The notes under the pieces were generated by a model. That model searched no databases. It worked only from the letters and a program-made list of their open reading frames with translations, and was not told the DNA's origin. Source: Prorocentrum cordatum (lineage: Eukaryota; Sar; Dinophyceae; Prorocentrales; Prorocentraceae). From it: DNA of 64,000 bases. Of the stretch, positions 1 through 10,586 are shown piece after piece (within the stretch, counting starts at the first letter, position 1; the number at the start of each line of letters is the position of its first letter). Where the stretch lies: positions 806,289 through 870,288 of the forward strand of contig CAUYUJ010003669.1 of NCBI GenBank assembly GCA_963575745.1. Reading direction: 5' to 3'. Made by a program: the position numbers and the translations under genes.

Positions 1-839
1 GGCCTGCTCTCGGCGGGGCTCGGCGGTCCCTGGGCCCCTGGTTTGCCCCTGGGTGGGGGTCACGTTTCGTCCGCCCCTGGGGGCGCAACAAACTGGCGCT
101 AGGGCGTGAGCGCGCGCACTCGTTATCATCCCCGCGGGATTCCAAGTGCGCAGGACCTGCACAGTTCGTAGTCGAAACTGTGTATGCCGTTTTTGTGTCT
201 TGCCTCCCCTCTTTCAGGAATTCCCGCCTCAAGACCAAGACGCATCGCGCACGGCGTCGTCGCTACGCTACGGCATCGGTTTAGAACTCAAATGGTGCAT
301 TCCTGCCGCTGCGCGCTGATACGAAACCTGTATATCGTACCTTTTTGTTGGACGTGCCGGCCTATCCTCGACATGAGGCTTGTCGCCGATGTCGGGGGTC
401 GGGGCCATGTTAAGGGTCGGGGTCAGGTTTATATGAAACGACCTCCCGCCCTCCACCACGGGTACGGGGCTTCTCTGAAGCATAGGCGGAGGACCGGTAT
501 TACGTTGACGTGCCCTTCCAGGTATCCCCACAAGACGTTGCTGTTGGGCATCCGTTTCGACCTTCCTGCCCTCTTCCCCACCCCACCCCAATGAGGACCA
601 TCATAGACCTCACCAGTGAGAATCATCACGGGCCTCACAGCCACTGCGGCTGCCATCATTGGGGCCGCTTGGGTCGCCCTCTCCACTAATACACCAATAC
701 CTTACAGCATCAGTTGCCAATGGAGGGGGCCGCGGACCTCCCTACAGCCCCTCGGCCACCGAAAACGGCCGTAGGGAGGGGTCCAAACGTACCTCCACAT
801 TCGTACACCTTTACATCAATCATCCAATCAACCAATTCC
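1..839. other. Intergenic, no gene recognised
   Basis: Mixed-composition sequence. Short open frames exist on both strands, but none shows a recognisable domain, and overlapping frames are equally open. No RNA gene or mobile element is visible. Confidence 0.5.
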
Positions 840-1045
840 TCATATTCCTCCTCCTCCACCAACTCCCGCTTTCTCTGCATCCAGCCCACCTCCTTCTCCT
901 CCTCCTCCTCCTCATTCACTCCTCCTCCTCCTCCTCCTCCTCCTCGTCCTCCTCCCTCTCCTCCTCCCCCCTCCTCCCCTCCTCCTCCTCCTCCTCCGCC
1001 TCCTCCTCCTCCTCTTCCTCCTCGTCTTTCTCCTCCCTCCACCCT
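840..1045. repeat. (CTC)n pyrimidine-rich microsatellite
   Basis: Imperfect CTC/TCC repeats on the plus strand. They generate Ser/Pro/Leu-rich frames on plus and Glu/Gly-rich frames on minus, which are repeat artefacts. Confidence 0.95.
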
Positions 1046-1710
1046 TTGCGCTCCGACATCCGGGGCTCACATATTTTCACACTTGGCGTTTTCTCCCAGT
1101 TTCGGGTCCCAGGACCATCAAACTTCGATCCAGATCGACACATGAAAAAGAACATTTGGATCTGGGAGTGCGGTTGTAATTCCTCCCCGCGATGCCGCAG
1201 ATTCTTCGCGACGTCGGGTCGCTGGGCCCTCCCGTCTCCCCCTCCCCCCCTCTCCCCTGCATCACTCCCGCTCTCCCCGTGTGGGGGGGGGGGGGGGGGG
1301 CGCGCCGCCGCGCATCGCGCTCTTCGGCGAGCCAAGCCCAAGGGGGCCGACGATCGGGCCACCCGCGAGTCGGCGAGCGCGAGGCAGGCGTGGAGAAACC
1401 TCCTCGCCTGGCCGTGCCCGCTCTCCTCTCTGTTCTTTTCGTGACCTTTGGCAGGGCGTTCGGTGGCTGGTGGCAGAAGTCCCGCGGGCACCACCCAGCC
1501 CACCCTCTGCGTGCGAGAACAGCGAGACGCGTTCTCCGACGTTCGGCGACGACCACACCCCCTTCCCCAGCGGACGCCACGACCCCCAACGAGCCGAAGC
1601 CCGAATGCGCGGAGCAAGGGGCCGCGGGCCTCAAGCAGCTTGTGGAGACCTCGGCTGGGCGGTCCCATCGGCGCGTGGGGCGGCCAGGGTCCACGAAGGG
1701 ACAGGCGGGA
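1046..1710. other. GC-rich intergenic sequence
   Basis: GC-rich sequence with a G-run near 1281-1300. All six frames are largely open because of base composition. No domain is recognised in any of them. Confidence 0.5.
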
Positions 1711-1805
1711 TGATGATGATGAGGAGGAGTAGGAAGAGGAGGAGGAGGAGGAGGAGGAGGAGAAGGAGGAGGAGGGGGAGGAGGGGAGGAGGGGAGGAGG
1801 AGGGG
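1711..1805. repeat. (GGA)n purine-rich microsatellite
   Basis: ATGATG followed by GGA repeats on the plus strand, the opposite purine/pyrimidine polarity to the tract at 840-1045. Confidence 0.95.
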
Positions 1806-2559
1806 CCAAGCAAGTCCGAGCCGATTTGGCAAGACGGGGATGTTCGCTCAAGGGTTGCAGCTCAGGAGATAACGTAGGCATCGGCAGCGTCGGAGCCTCG
1901 CGTCCAGTTGCTGTCCTCACGCAGCGGCTCCTTTCGGCCAGGCACCGAGCGAACATGATCAAGCGAGTAGTGACGACGGGCCGAAGGAGCATTGTATTGT
2001 CCTGAACAGGCTGGCTACCGCAGGCTCTCTGGGGTCTGGAAGCCCAGGGTGCAAGTCCGACCTTGGTATTGGAGGCTCGGACGGCCATGGCAGGCATGGT
2101 GGGAAGGTTAGAAGGGGAGCCTGTGCCACCAAGAAACTGCGGTGCGCTTCTCAAGAGCTCGACGCGCTTGCAATTTCAGTGGTTGCGCCATCTTCCGTCC
2201 TTGCACACGGTCGAATGAACACTGTCTCCGCGTCACGTTTGGGCGGGCTCTTGGGCGACTGCAGCACGCACACACCCGCTGGACAAGAAACTGACGGTCG
2301 TGTTGCGGCCGCTGCCTCCTGTCTCCTGGAAGCGGGTTGGAACCTTCAGGGACCGGCCACCTGGATAGCACCTGATGGCTAGGTGTTCCATGTTTCGACC
2401 TGCGACCGAGAACGCCTTACCCTTGACCCCCATTGAGGCCGTTGCTCTGCTGACTTTCAAGAAGGCCTGTGAACACAGTCGTGGCCACGTATCGGCAGGG
2501 CGAGCTGACACGTTCATTCCTTGAAGAAGCTGATTAAAAGCGGAACTGACGAGAGTACG
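1806..2559. other. Intergenic, no gene recognised
   Basis: No coherent coding frame and no tandem repeat. The 3' end of the minus-strand pseudogene at 2560-3490 may extend into its right edge. Confidence 0.4.
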
Positions 2560-3490
2560 ACCAATCTTCGGCTTTAGAAATTCTTGGTTGGGGCACCCTT
2601 TGGCCGGCACTCAGGCACTTCTGGGTCCACTCTTCACTTTTGAAAACTCCTTCCAAGTCCTTCGCTTGTTCCTCATCAGTGAACTCGCAAAACTGGGACA
2701 GATCGGGTGGCGCAGATTTGGCCGCCTCTGGAATGACATGCTTCGCCGTCTCAGAAAACTCCATATGTAGCTGTTCCACCTCTGCCTTCTTCGCAGCAGT
2801 CTCATCCTGACGCATCGCAACCGACTCTTTGAAAACCATTAGGCTGCTTCTGTTTCTCCTCGAGCTCATCCTGCATATTTTGCCATGCAATCTGAGCCCT
2901 GCTGAGATCCTGAACCGCTCGCCGATGGCCCGTTGTCGGTGATTGAAGCTGCTTGTGTTGGCTGACCAGCTCCTTGACACGATCCTCGATCGGCTTTTTG
3001 AGCGTCTCGTCACTGGTCCGGAGACGTTTGAGCACATCCTCGAGTTCATTAAATTCCTGCATGCTGGTGTATCGCCGTAAATTGTCAGACACATCTGTTT
3101 GATCGCAATCGTCGTTCTTGGGAGACTCGGTGACAAGCTATGGGGCCTTGGCCCCTGTACCCTTCGCAGCTGGGGCAGTGGGAGACACCGACGGCTTGGT
3201 AGACTGTACTGCCTGGAGCACCTGCGCAAGCTGGGATTCGAGCCTTTGAAACCTGCTCGCATCTCCGCTGCTGCTACTCTGGCTGCCTTTTTTTGTTCGG
3301 TGTTCTTCACGCCTTTGCCTTCCCTTCTCTGCAGGGCCGCTGGCTGCCCAGAGAGCTGCGTTCTCCTTCGCTTTGTTTGCAATCGCGTTCGGGGCTGAGT
3401 TACCGCACTGTCATACCAATGTGCTGGTCCAGTTCTGTGCAGCGCCGCATTTGCTGCATCCGCACACGGGATACCTCGGTCCTGGAAACA
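2560..3490 (-). pseudogene. Decayed coiled-coil protein gene, resembling a non-LTR retroelement ORF1
   Basis: Read on minus from about 3470, one frame gives a Cys cluster (CGCSKCGAAQNW), then a Lys/Glu/Ala-rich stretch, RFQRLESQLAQVLQAVQ, and a charged helical region containing DNLRRYTSMQEFNELEDVLK. That frame is broken by a TGA near 3411 and a TAG near 3137. Near 2835 the reading shifts frame into another charged helix (DETAAKKAEVEQLHMEF), which ends near 2600. The order Cys finger, low-complexity linker, coiled coil resembles gag-like ORF1 proteins of protist LINEs, but a host gene is possible. No RT follows. The stops and frameshift make it a pseudogene. An SL-like site lies upstream on the same strand at 4092-4113. 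Confidence 0.5.
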
Positions 3491-3538
3491 CCGCCGTCTC
3501 CTGCATTCCCGGATAGCTCTCTGAGAGATAAGAGGGCT

Positions 3539-3913
3539 TCATATTAGAAGCCGGCAGCGCAAGGTAGACCAGCTCCTCTCCAAGGCTCCCGGGCAGCCAT
3601 TATCGCAGCGATCTGCTTGACCCTCTAGCGTGTCCCGGAAAACATTTCCCTCCTCGTTCCCAATACGCGTGGCTGAAGCCTTTTCCGTAGGTCCTTCGAA
3701 GCTCTTTCGAAGCTCCCCCGAAGCTCGCTTTTCGAAGCTTGCAAGCTCTCCAGGCATGCTTTCCAGCGCCCTGGCAAACGTCTCCCACAAGCGTTTCCTA
3801 AGCTTGCAAGCTCCCCAGGCACTGTTTCCAGCGCCCTCCATCAGCGTTCTACGCGCTTTGGACTGCGTCGCTATCTGGGTTTGGGCTGCACAAGAGGCAG
3901 GCCTCGGCACCAT
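3539..3913 (-). CDS. Hypothetical 124-residue ORF with an internal repeat
   Basis: Open minus-strand frame from an ATG at 3913, between the SL-like site at 4092 and the pseudogene below 3490. It contains two related segments built on GELASFEKRASGELRK. This reflects a roughly 66-bp imperfect DNA repeat around 3735-3840 carrying GCTTGCAAGCTC. It is not recognised as any family. It may be the 5' part of the same decayed transcript or simply repeat-derived. Confidence 0.2.
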   Translation of the reverse strand: MVPRPASCAAQTQIATQSKARRTLMEGAGNSAWGACKLRKRLWETFARALESMPGELASFEKRASGELRKSFEGPTEKASATRIGNEEGNVFRDTLEGQADRCDNGCPGALERSWSTLRCRLLI

Positions 3914-4091
3914 GGACTCGTCGTAATGTCTCGCGAAGGATGCGCGGGCTGAAGCCGCAATACCGTATCAGAAAACAAGATCGATGGTCTTGCCATCAAG
4001 GGAGGTTGCGAAGGTGTTGCCTCCGGGACCGTGGCGAAGGCCGCAGACCCCTCTCGCCAGAGAGATTCCTGCCCAGAGCCACCGCTACGGA

Positions 4092-4113
4092 CCAGAGCAA
4101 AAATGGCTACGGA
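4092..4113 (-). other. Relict spliced-leader-like sequence
   Basis: On the minus strand these 22 bases match the dinoflagellate SL at 19 positions, including TCCGTAGCCATTTT. Mismatches are at SL positions 15, 20 and 21. Genomic SL copies are known in dinoflagellates as footprints of retroposed trans-spliced mRNAs. The decayed coding region at 2560-3490 lies downstream on the same strand. Its first bases merge with the CTC-type microsatellite on that strand. Confidence 0.55.
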
Positions 4114-4320
4114 GGAGGAGGAGGAGGAGGAGGAAGAGGAGGAGGAGGAGGAGGAGGGGGAGGAGGAGGAGGAGGAGGGAGAGGGGGCAGAGGAGGAGAT
4201 GAGTGGTAAAAGGAGGAGGGGAGGAGGGGAAGGGGGAGGACGAAGAGGAGAGGGGGGGGAGGAGGAGGGGGGGGGCAGGGGAGGGGAGGTGGGTTTGTGA
4301 GGAGGAGGAGGAGGAGAAGC
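4111..4320. repeat. (GGA)n microsatellite
   Basis: Long imperfect GGA/GGGA repeat on plus. It starts at the edge of the SL-like site and ends in AGGAGGAGGAC. Confidence 0.95.
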
Positions 4321-4639
4321 AGGAGGAGGACTCTTTGGACTCTTTGTAAAGCACAACGTGCTGAGGAAGAGGGAAAGAGAGGGAAGGAGGAAAGAAAGCC
4401 AGAATCTCCAGAGGCGACCCTAAGGGTCCCTTCCCCACAGCCCTTCACCCCCTCCACAAGGAGGGTGGGAAGAGGTCGCCTCAAATGGCGGGGTGGTTTC
4501 TGGCTGTCGCTTAACCTCAGCACGATGTGCAGCTGCGGACCACACCCGCGCGTGAGCGATGTCTCGTGCCAACATCGAGGCGCCAGAATAAAAAGAGAAG
4601 AGCCCCTTCTTAATGCGCCCTAAATTCTCCCGACATTTG
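4321..4639. other. Intergenic, no gene recognised
   Basis: Short spacer between the GGA repeat and the possible retroelement remnant. No domain or repeat is seen. Confidence 0.4.
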
Positions 4640-5215
4640 CGAATGATGAGATGGCACTCTTGAACGAGCTGGCGGCCATCCGTAGTGGCCGTGCGACCAC
4701 ATCAAACACAACAGTACAATTCCTACACATCCCAGCGGGCCAAGGAGTGGGATCCATGAAGAACGGTCCCGCGCACCTCCACGGGACCCCGAACCTGGAG
4801 GACCACATCCCTGGGAAAATCAGCCAGGACGTTTGAAACGCAACTGGTCTTACAGATATCAACAAGGGCTTCCATGGACGAGAGAGACCCGCACTTGCAG
4901 CAACGAAGAAGCCAGCCAATCGCCTCAAAGCGGTGGGCGGACTTCCGAACGGCGACCTCAAATTTGGAGCCCTTCCTGGCCACCTCAGGGCCAGCGCAGA
5001 CTTTGTCCAAGGGGTCCGTACGAGGATCGGCAGCGGCAGCGTCGGTCAAGGAACTTCGGGCGCTGCGCCGCACCAAGGCAGCGGTGGCATCCCAGAGATC
5101 AGTCCTGGGTTCAGAGCCGACCAGGCTGAGAGACCGGGCCCTGGATGCTGCGTCCACAGCCGCTTCGTCAGCAAGCCTGTTTCCGGCCGCCAAAGACTTC
5201 TCATGATCAGTTGAG
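4640..5215 (-). pseudogene. Possible C-terminal remnant of a non-LTR element (RNase H tail)
   Basis: The minus frame starting at the border of the GGA repeat reads AAGNRLADEAAVDAASRAR. This resembles the last catalytic block of LINE-encoded RNase H (GNxxADxxA). A region with HRFEAIGWLLRCCKCGSL follows, resembling the Cys pair seen after RNase H in some protist LINEs. The frame stops near 4723, and a related reading continues out of frame to about 4640. No RT is present, so it would be a 5'-truncated, decayed copy. The match is short, and a host pseudogene is not excluded. Confidence 0.35.
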
Positions 5216-5219
5216 TCGG

Positions 5220-5434
5220 GATGGCGGAGGAGGAGGAGGAGGAGGAACAGGAGGAAGGAGGAGGAGGAGGAGGGCGAGGAGGGCGAGGAGGAGGAGGGCG
5301 AGGAGGAGGAGGAGGAGGAGGAGGAGGAGAGAGGAGGGCGAGGAGGAGGAGGGCGAGGAGGAGGAGGGCGAGGAGGGGAGGGAGAGGAGGAGGAGGAGGA
5401 GGAGGAGGAGGAGGAGGAGGAGGAGGAGGAGGGC
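5220..5434. repeat. (GGA/GGGCGA)n microsatellite
   Basis: GGA repeats interrupted by GGGCGAGGA blocks on plus. It abuts the possible retroelement remnant on its left. Confidence 0.95.
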
Positions 5435-6109
5435 GAGGCCCGAGGCGGGCACCCGTGACGGCTCGCTTCGTCTTCGTCGACTGGCTGAGGCAGACCCGGT
5501 GCGCCTGGCGCCCGGCCCCCCCCCCGTGTCGCTCGGGGGAGAGAGGAGGGGAGGAGTCGGTGTGCCGGGGCCCTCAAGCAGGGGGCCAACTGCGAACCCC
5601 AATTACCCCACCCTCCCCCGCAGAAATCGTGGGGGGTAGGGGTAGGGGTCGCAGTTGGCCCCCTTATCAAGGCTCAGGGCAAGACGCCAACACCATGTGT
5701 GAAGAGCATGCCACGCCGGGATCTCGGGGACTGCGGTTTACCCCCTCCCTCCTCCCTGCCTCGCTCCCCTCCGCTAAGAGGGCCCCAGGAGACACCAACA
5801 GTAACCCGGCGACGTGCCGAACCTTTTTGTTCCTGAACGTGGCGCCTATACCCAAGACCGCTCAATGCAAACAAACATGCGCCATGTGGAAAAGACCTGG
5901 GTGCGCAGGAGCACCCGTCCGTGAGCGGGGAGCCACTAGATCTCGGCTGGGTCTGCGTAGCCCTCCAATCCGCTGGGCCTCCCAGGGAGGGGCATCGAAG
6001 GCAGCGAGGGGCAGCGAGCGGCGACTGCAGTCCCTAACGGGCTGGTCGGGCGGGCAGGCCCCGACGGGCGGGTCGAGCGGGCGGGTCGTTGAAGCGTAAA
6101 TTCTGCTTG
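5435..6109. other. Intergenic, no gene recognised
   Basis: GC-rich sequence with open but incoherent frames. No domain, RNA gene or clear tandem repeat is seen. Confidence 0.4.
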
Positions 6110-6375
6110 AACCGCCAGGCAATATGTAGCGGGAGCACTATTCCTGAGTGTCGAGGGGCGGCATCTTAATAAATTGTAAAGAATTATCAAGCGGGAGCCG
6201 CGATTCGGTGGTAAGTTGCGAGGAAGTCCCATACGAGAGCGCGATTCTTCAATAACTTGTGAGGAAATATCAAGCGGGAGCCGCGATCTGGCGGTAGATT
6301 GCAAGGACGTCCAAAGCGAGAGCGCGATTCTTCAATAAATTGTGAGGAAATAAAAGGCGGGAGCCGCTGTTGTTG
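6110..6375. repeat. Tandem repeat of about 70-85 bp
   Basis: Four degenerate copies are marked by CGGGAGC near 6130, 6192, 6277 and 6359. The better-conserved units also carry GAGAGCGCGATTCTTCAATAA and TTGTGAGGAAAT. Confidence 0.8.
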
Positions 6376-6692
6376 TAAACCGGGGGCCAACGACACAATT
6401 TGACCCTCAAGACGTTCCCTGATAAAGAAAACAAAATGCGAGCCCCGGGAAGGGCACTCCAATCGAAAAAACAATGTGCACCGGACGGGGGGGATCAACA
6501 ATAATTCTTCTTCAGAATGGAGAGTTCAACAACAGGAAAACAGCAACAAAAATAATAATACTAAGAGCGCAACAAGCAGAATCCTCACCACGGATTCTCC
6601 CTTCAGCCACGCACCCATGGACATTGAATGACCGCTCGGCCCCCTCACTCTGACCTTGCTACGTACCCAACCCATCGGCACCAAAGGATGAT
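6376..6692. other. Intergenic flank of the copia insertion
   Basis: Relatively A-rich (CAACAAAAATAATAATAC near 6545). No gene is seen. It ends at the 5-bp target duplication of the retrotransposon. Confidence 0.5.
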
Positions 6693-6697
6693 CTAAG
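6693..6697. other. Target site duplication (left) CTAAG
   Basis: CTAAG directly precedes the left LTR and is repeated exactly after the right LTR at 16566-16570. Five bases is the expected size for Ty1/copia integration. Confidence 0.9.
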
Positions 6698-6921
6698 TGT
6701 CAGTGCAGTTGTTTTCGCTCGGACCGAGCGGCGGTCGAAACTGCGGTGCAGTCCCAGGGCCCTAGGACTAGGGCCAAAACGGCGGCGGGCAGCGTGCATG
6801 CCACAAACATGAATATAAGAAGTGCTGGGCATGGCCCTGCAGGATATGATGACTCATGCATACACATCATGCGCACACGGTGGCACGGGCGGCAGAGGGG
6901 CAGGGGAGTGCACTCTTCACA
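6698..6921 (-). repeat. 3' LTR of the copia element
   Basis: 224 bp, starting TGTCAGTG and ending CTTCACA on plus. It differs from the other LTR at four single bases. It contains ATGAATATAAGAAG, which may relate to transcript start or 3' processing. Confidence 0.95.
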
Positions 6922-7156
6922 CTGGGTGAGTACAATGCTGCCCAGATGCCGCTCCCTACGAACGGGAAGCGCTGCACGCAGTTATCGTGTATGTCGGCCC
7001 ACAAACCGATACACCTCAAGCAAAGTGCGGCCTGAGGCTCAAACTATAAATATAAAATATGAATATCTAGATTCACTAATCCAGACTGTCAACTCAAAGG
7101 ATGTTCATACATCACCGTAGCCCACACTAGGTCCATCAGCGGCTGCAATCAGGACC
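6922..7156 (-). other. Untranslated region between pol stop and 3' LTR
   Basis: Internal element sequence after the pol stop codon. It is A/T-rich around 7045-7075. The expected purine tract next to the LTR is not evident. Confidence 0.6.
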
Positions 7157-10100
7157 TCACGGGCTCGCAGGCCCTGGAACGGCGACCCGACGCTGGGCCT
7201 TCCGCTCCTTGGCTCTCTCACGCTGTCCGCGGCGCAGCCGCAGACGGTGTGCCTCCTCATCCTCTTGCTCAGCAGTAGGCACCATGCTGAACAGTCCGTG
7301 GCGGAGGAACTGCGATAGCACCTCGTTAGGCTGCACGGCCTTTGTCAGCACGTCCGCTAGCATGTGGCTATTGGGCAGCCACTTGAACTTGATGGCCTCC
7401 TGCTCTATCAAATCCTTGGCCACCAACAAGTCAATGAGGGTCTGCCGAGACACCGGCATCGAGCCGATCTTGGACGTGTGGTCGTAGAGCGACTTCGCGT
7501 CCGTCACCAGCGCCCCCGGAACCTTCAGCGCCAGCCTCCAGCCCCCTTGCAAGGGCGGCTCCCCGTGCAAGATTGCCTCAATCAGCAGCCTGAGGTAAAG
7601 CTGCCGATCCAAAGCCACGGACATAGCCGCAGACTCTGCGGCCATCGTAGATCCAACAACTCGTGTAATGGTACTGCTCTGGAACTCCACTAGACAACAT
7701 ACAGCTAGCTCCTTCAACACTCGGGTATCCGTAATCATACTCATGAACCCCATCTGGCTCTTACAGCCGGGTTCCTTCGCAAACGAAGCGTCCATAAGCG
7801 TGAGCACCTGCAAGCGCTCGATGTCCACACGGCGGATCCAGAGAGTCGCAAGACCTCTCTTGTCGTAGTCCTGAAGCCGATCGATGATGTCATTGAGCAC
7901 TCGCAGGCGCAGTAACCTCCGACCCTTCGGATCCTTCTGTGCGAGCGCCGACACACTGTGCGCGAGCTGTGGTACCACGCGTGCGACAGGCCATCGCACC
8001 TTCTGGAGCAAGCTCCGGTAGTCGTGGTGCTCTTCGGGAGTCATCTCCCGCTCCTCGTCGTCACACCTTGCAAGGGGGTGCTTTGTCAGCTTGCCGATGT
8101 ATTCGTGCATGCTGATCTCGATGTGATCGGGGTGGCGCCACCACTCCTCACCGAGATAGGCGACTGCCTCCTTGTCGTTGCCCTCCTTCCAGTGCTTGAT
8201 GTTGAAACGCCTGTTGATATTCGCCTTCACCTCCTGGTACTGGGGGTCATGCGGGTCTCCAAACAGCATGCCGTCGTCGACGTGCAAGGTCAACATAGCA
8301 ATCAACTTATCGTTCGCCCGATAAACGAAGACGGCTCGGGCACAGCGCAGCTCCACGAAGCCGACCTCGTCCGTCAGCACCTGGCGGGCTCGGAGATACC
8401 ACAACCGAGGCGCCTCCGTCAAACCGTACGCCCCTTTCAGCAAACGAAGCAACGCATAAGGTCGCACGGCTGGCCATCCAGCACCGTCGACGGCTGGAAG
8501 CCCGTCCTTAGGAGCCCTCACATACAGCTCCCGCTCCAGCTTCAGCCCGGACAGGAACGCAGTCGCTACGTCGAAGCACTCGAATGTCCAATCCATCGCC
8601 ATTGTGATAGACGCACACACCAGCACAGCCAAAGGGGAAGTAGTAGGCGAATCCGTCCTGAATCGACCAAGCTGCGGGTCGAGATGGCCAGGGATGATCA
8701 AGCGCGACTTCGCCTCCAACTCCAGCCCTCGCCCCCGGTTCGTGCGAACCGAACGCATGGGCACCGAGATGATCTTGTCCTTTGGGATGCTCTTCTCCTC
8801 CTCCTCGGTGACCAGCTCGACCGTGTTGTTGACGATCCATTGCCGCCACTCGGCGGCATCGGCCTCGTCGAACTTAGCCTTCTCGTGCTGGTTGAAGTGA
8901 CGTGGGTCTAGCTCCTTCGCGTTCTGCTTCATCACGAGTGCGAACACGTCGTGCTCGTACTGGGCCTCCTGCAGCCATGCGTCATACACAGATGACACGT
9001 TGATCCATTCTTCGTAAGTCATCGGCTGCCGTACAAGACCCTCCGGAGTGTCCAAATAGCACACCCCTTGTGCCTGAGCGTCCGGCTTGTCGTGGTAGAA
9101 AAGCGTGAGACCAACCCAGCTGTCCTCCGTGCGCTCGTTGGTACGGCTCGCGCCGTCGTCCTTGTAGGCACACTGGCCCGTGGCGGAGAGCATCGCCGAC
9201 AGGCGATTGTACTCCCGGTGGCGGTCATGATCATGGAGTCTCCGCCGTGGCTCTCGATGTACACGTACTCCTCGTACGACCTTCTGAACGAGCGTGGAGA
9301 CGCCATCCAAGGCATTCTGGTCGAACCACTCCTGGGGTCCCGAGTGCACAACAGCGTTCATGGCCACCTCGCGGAGGGCCGGCAAGCCACTCGTAGGGGC
9401 AGCCTGCAGACGTGTCTTCTTAATGCAACTCGGCACGTCATCTACCAGGAACTTTCGCTTCCGCTCGAGCTCGAAATCGTCTCTGGGAATCGGCGGCACC
9501 GAAGGGCCGCCAGAACCCGATGCTCCCGGAGAAGCTTCCGGGTACGTGTCAGAGGACATCCGGCCTGGAGGGGAACGGGACCGCGCCCTCCTCGGAGGCG
9601 GAAGCTGCGGCAGCTGCTCCTGCTCAGGTGGCTCCTCCTCCTTAGCCTGTGCCTCAATAGCGCCAAGGGCCCTCAGGTCCACACGAGGCTGCCTGGACCC
9701 CTCGAGCTCCCTATGTCGGTCACGCTCCTTCTTCAGGAATGTCTTCTTCACCTTCTGAACCTTCACCTTGGGCGTGACGTCCACGATGTCGCGGTAGGCG
9801 CGATCATCTCGCTGCTGTGTCAGCCGCACGTCCGTCTGGATGGACTCCGCAGCCGCGGCCTCCTGAGAGGAGGCGTGCCGGAGCTGCTCACGAGCGACAA
9901 GTAGCACGTGACCACGCCATGATACGTAATACCGGCTGTTGGATTCCTTCGCGATCACAGTCGCAGGACCCCGCCATCTTTCAGGATCTTGCCGACGACG
10001 TCCCTTGAACGGATGCGGTGCCCAGAAATACACCCTCGATCCTGGGCACAGATCGCCGACGACCGTCGGCGCCTGTCGTAACAGAGCCCTCCGCACCTTG

Positions 10101-10573
10101 TCCGTCGCGTCGCGCTCCAGCAACATCATCTTGGCTGCGGTGCGGATTTGAGACGAACGCCAAGCTATGCCCTTGGCGCCGAGAACCGACATGAGAACCT
10201 CATCGTCGTCTCTGTTAGTCACCTCCGTAAATTTCCAGATCCGCCCGAAGACAGCCTGCTCCGGGGTCAATCCATTGCGGCTGATCGTCGAGTTCTTCGC
10301 ATTGATGATGGCAGCCAGGGCCACAGTAGACATCGACTTGCCCTGGACGTGGAACTCGTGCGCCACCTTGCCCCAGATAGTGCCGAGCAATCCTCCGTGG
10401 CGCTCTGCCAGGCCATGCTGCCATGCTGCATGAGCTCCCGTCGTCTTCGTATTAATGCCGAACTGCTCCATCAGCGCGTTGAAGTAGCCCTCGAACTCGC
10501 CGCCCTGGTCGATCACGATGTTCTCTGGCACGCCGTAATGCTTGAACCACTCGTTCATGATCTGGCGCGCCAC
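7157..10573 (-). CDS. Copia pol, 3' part: integrase core, RT and RNase H
   Basis: 1138 residues from the listed ATG, though the frame is open upstream to the frameshift at 10628-10635. Integrase residues D22 (VIDQGGEF) and E57 (HGLAERH) are the second and third acidic catalytic residues. Near residue 210 is an SH3-like stretch (RYYVSWRGHVLLVAREQLR). RT begins near residue 590 with FDVATAFLSG around 665, KGAYGLTEAPRLWY, and the catalytic HVDD at 764-767 in place of the usual YVDD. RNase H carries D928 (LMDASF), E980 (AAES), D1025 (TDAKS) and a final HMLADVLTK. The tail is Arg-rich. All catalytic residues are intact. Its role would be reverse transcription and integration of the element. Confidence 0.93.
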   Translation of the reverse strand: MARQIMNEWFKHYGVPENIVIDQGGEFEGYFNALMEQFGINTKTTGAHAAWQHGLAERHGGLLGTIWGKVAHEFHVQGKSMSTVALAAIINAKNSTISRNGLTPEQAVFGRIWKFTEVTNRDDDEVLMSVLGAKGIAWRSSQIRTAAKMMLLERDATDKVRRALLRQAPTVVGDLCPGSRVYFWAPHPFKGRRRQDPERWRGPATVIAKESNSRYYVSWRGHVLLVAREQLRHASSQEAAAAESIQTDVRLTQQRDDRAYRDIVDVTPKVKVQKVKKTFLKKERDRHRELEGSRQPRVDLRALGAIEAQAKEEEPPEQEQLPQLPPPRRARSRSPPGRMSSDTYPEASPGASGSGGPSVPPIPRDDFELERKRKFLVDDVPSCIKKTRLQAAPTSGLPALREVAMNAVVHSGPQEWFDQNALDGVSTLVQKVVRGVRVHREPRRRLHDHDRHREYNRLSAMLSATGQCAYKDDGASRTNERTEDSWVGLTLFYHDKPDAQAQGVCYLDTPEGLVRQPMTYEEWINVSSVYDAWLQEAQYEHDVFALVMKQNAKELDPRHFNQHEKAKFDEADAAEWRQWIVNNTVELVTEEEEKSIPKDKIISVPMRSVRTNRGRGLELEAKSRLIIPGHLDPQLGRFRTDSPTTSPLAVLVCASITMAMDWTFECFDVATAFLSGLKLERELYVRAPKDGLPAVDGAGWPAVRPYALLRLLKGAYGLTEAPRLWYLRARQVLTDEVGFVELRCARAVFVYRANDKLIAMLTLHVDDGMLFGDPHDPQYQEVKANINRRFNIKHWKEGNDKEAVAYLGEEWWRHPDHIEISMHEYIGKLTKHPLARCDDEEREMTPEEHHDYRSLLQKVRWPVARVVPQLAHSVSALAQKDPKGRRLLRLRVLNDIIDRLQDYDKRGLATLWIRRVDIERLQVLTLMDASFAKEPGCKSQMGFMSMITDTRVLKELAVCCLVEFQSSTITRVVGSTMAAESAAMSVALDRQLYLRLLIEAILHGEPPLQGGWRLALKVPGALVTDAKSLYDHTSKIGSMPVSRQTLIDLLVAKDLIEQEAIKFKWLPNSHMLADVLTKAVQPNEVLSQFLRHGLFSMVPTAEQEDEEAHRLRLRRGQRERAKERKAQRRVAVPGPASP

Positions 10574-10586
10574 GTGCTTGGCCGTC

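Noticed and set aside
710-2154. Long frames rich in Glu/Gly, Ser or Pro around 0.7-2.1 kb
   Set aside because: They are translations of GAG/CTC microsatellites. Several frames on both strands are open at once and none has a domain.
6760-6800. SL-like string in the copia LTR on minus (GCCGTTTTGGCCCTAG)
   Set aside because: At most 16 of 22 positions match, which is expected by chance in this window. It is even poorer in the other LTR, and the element does not need an SL explanation.
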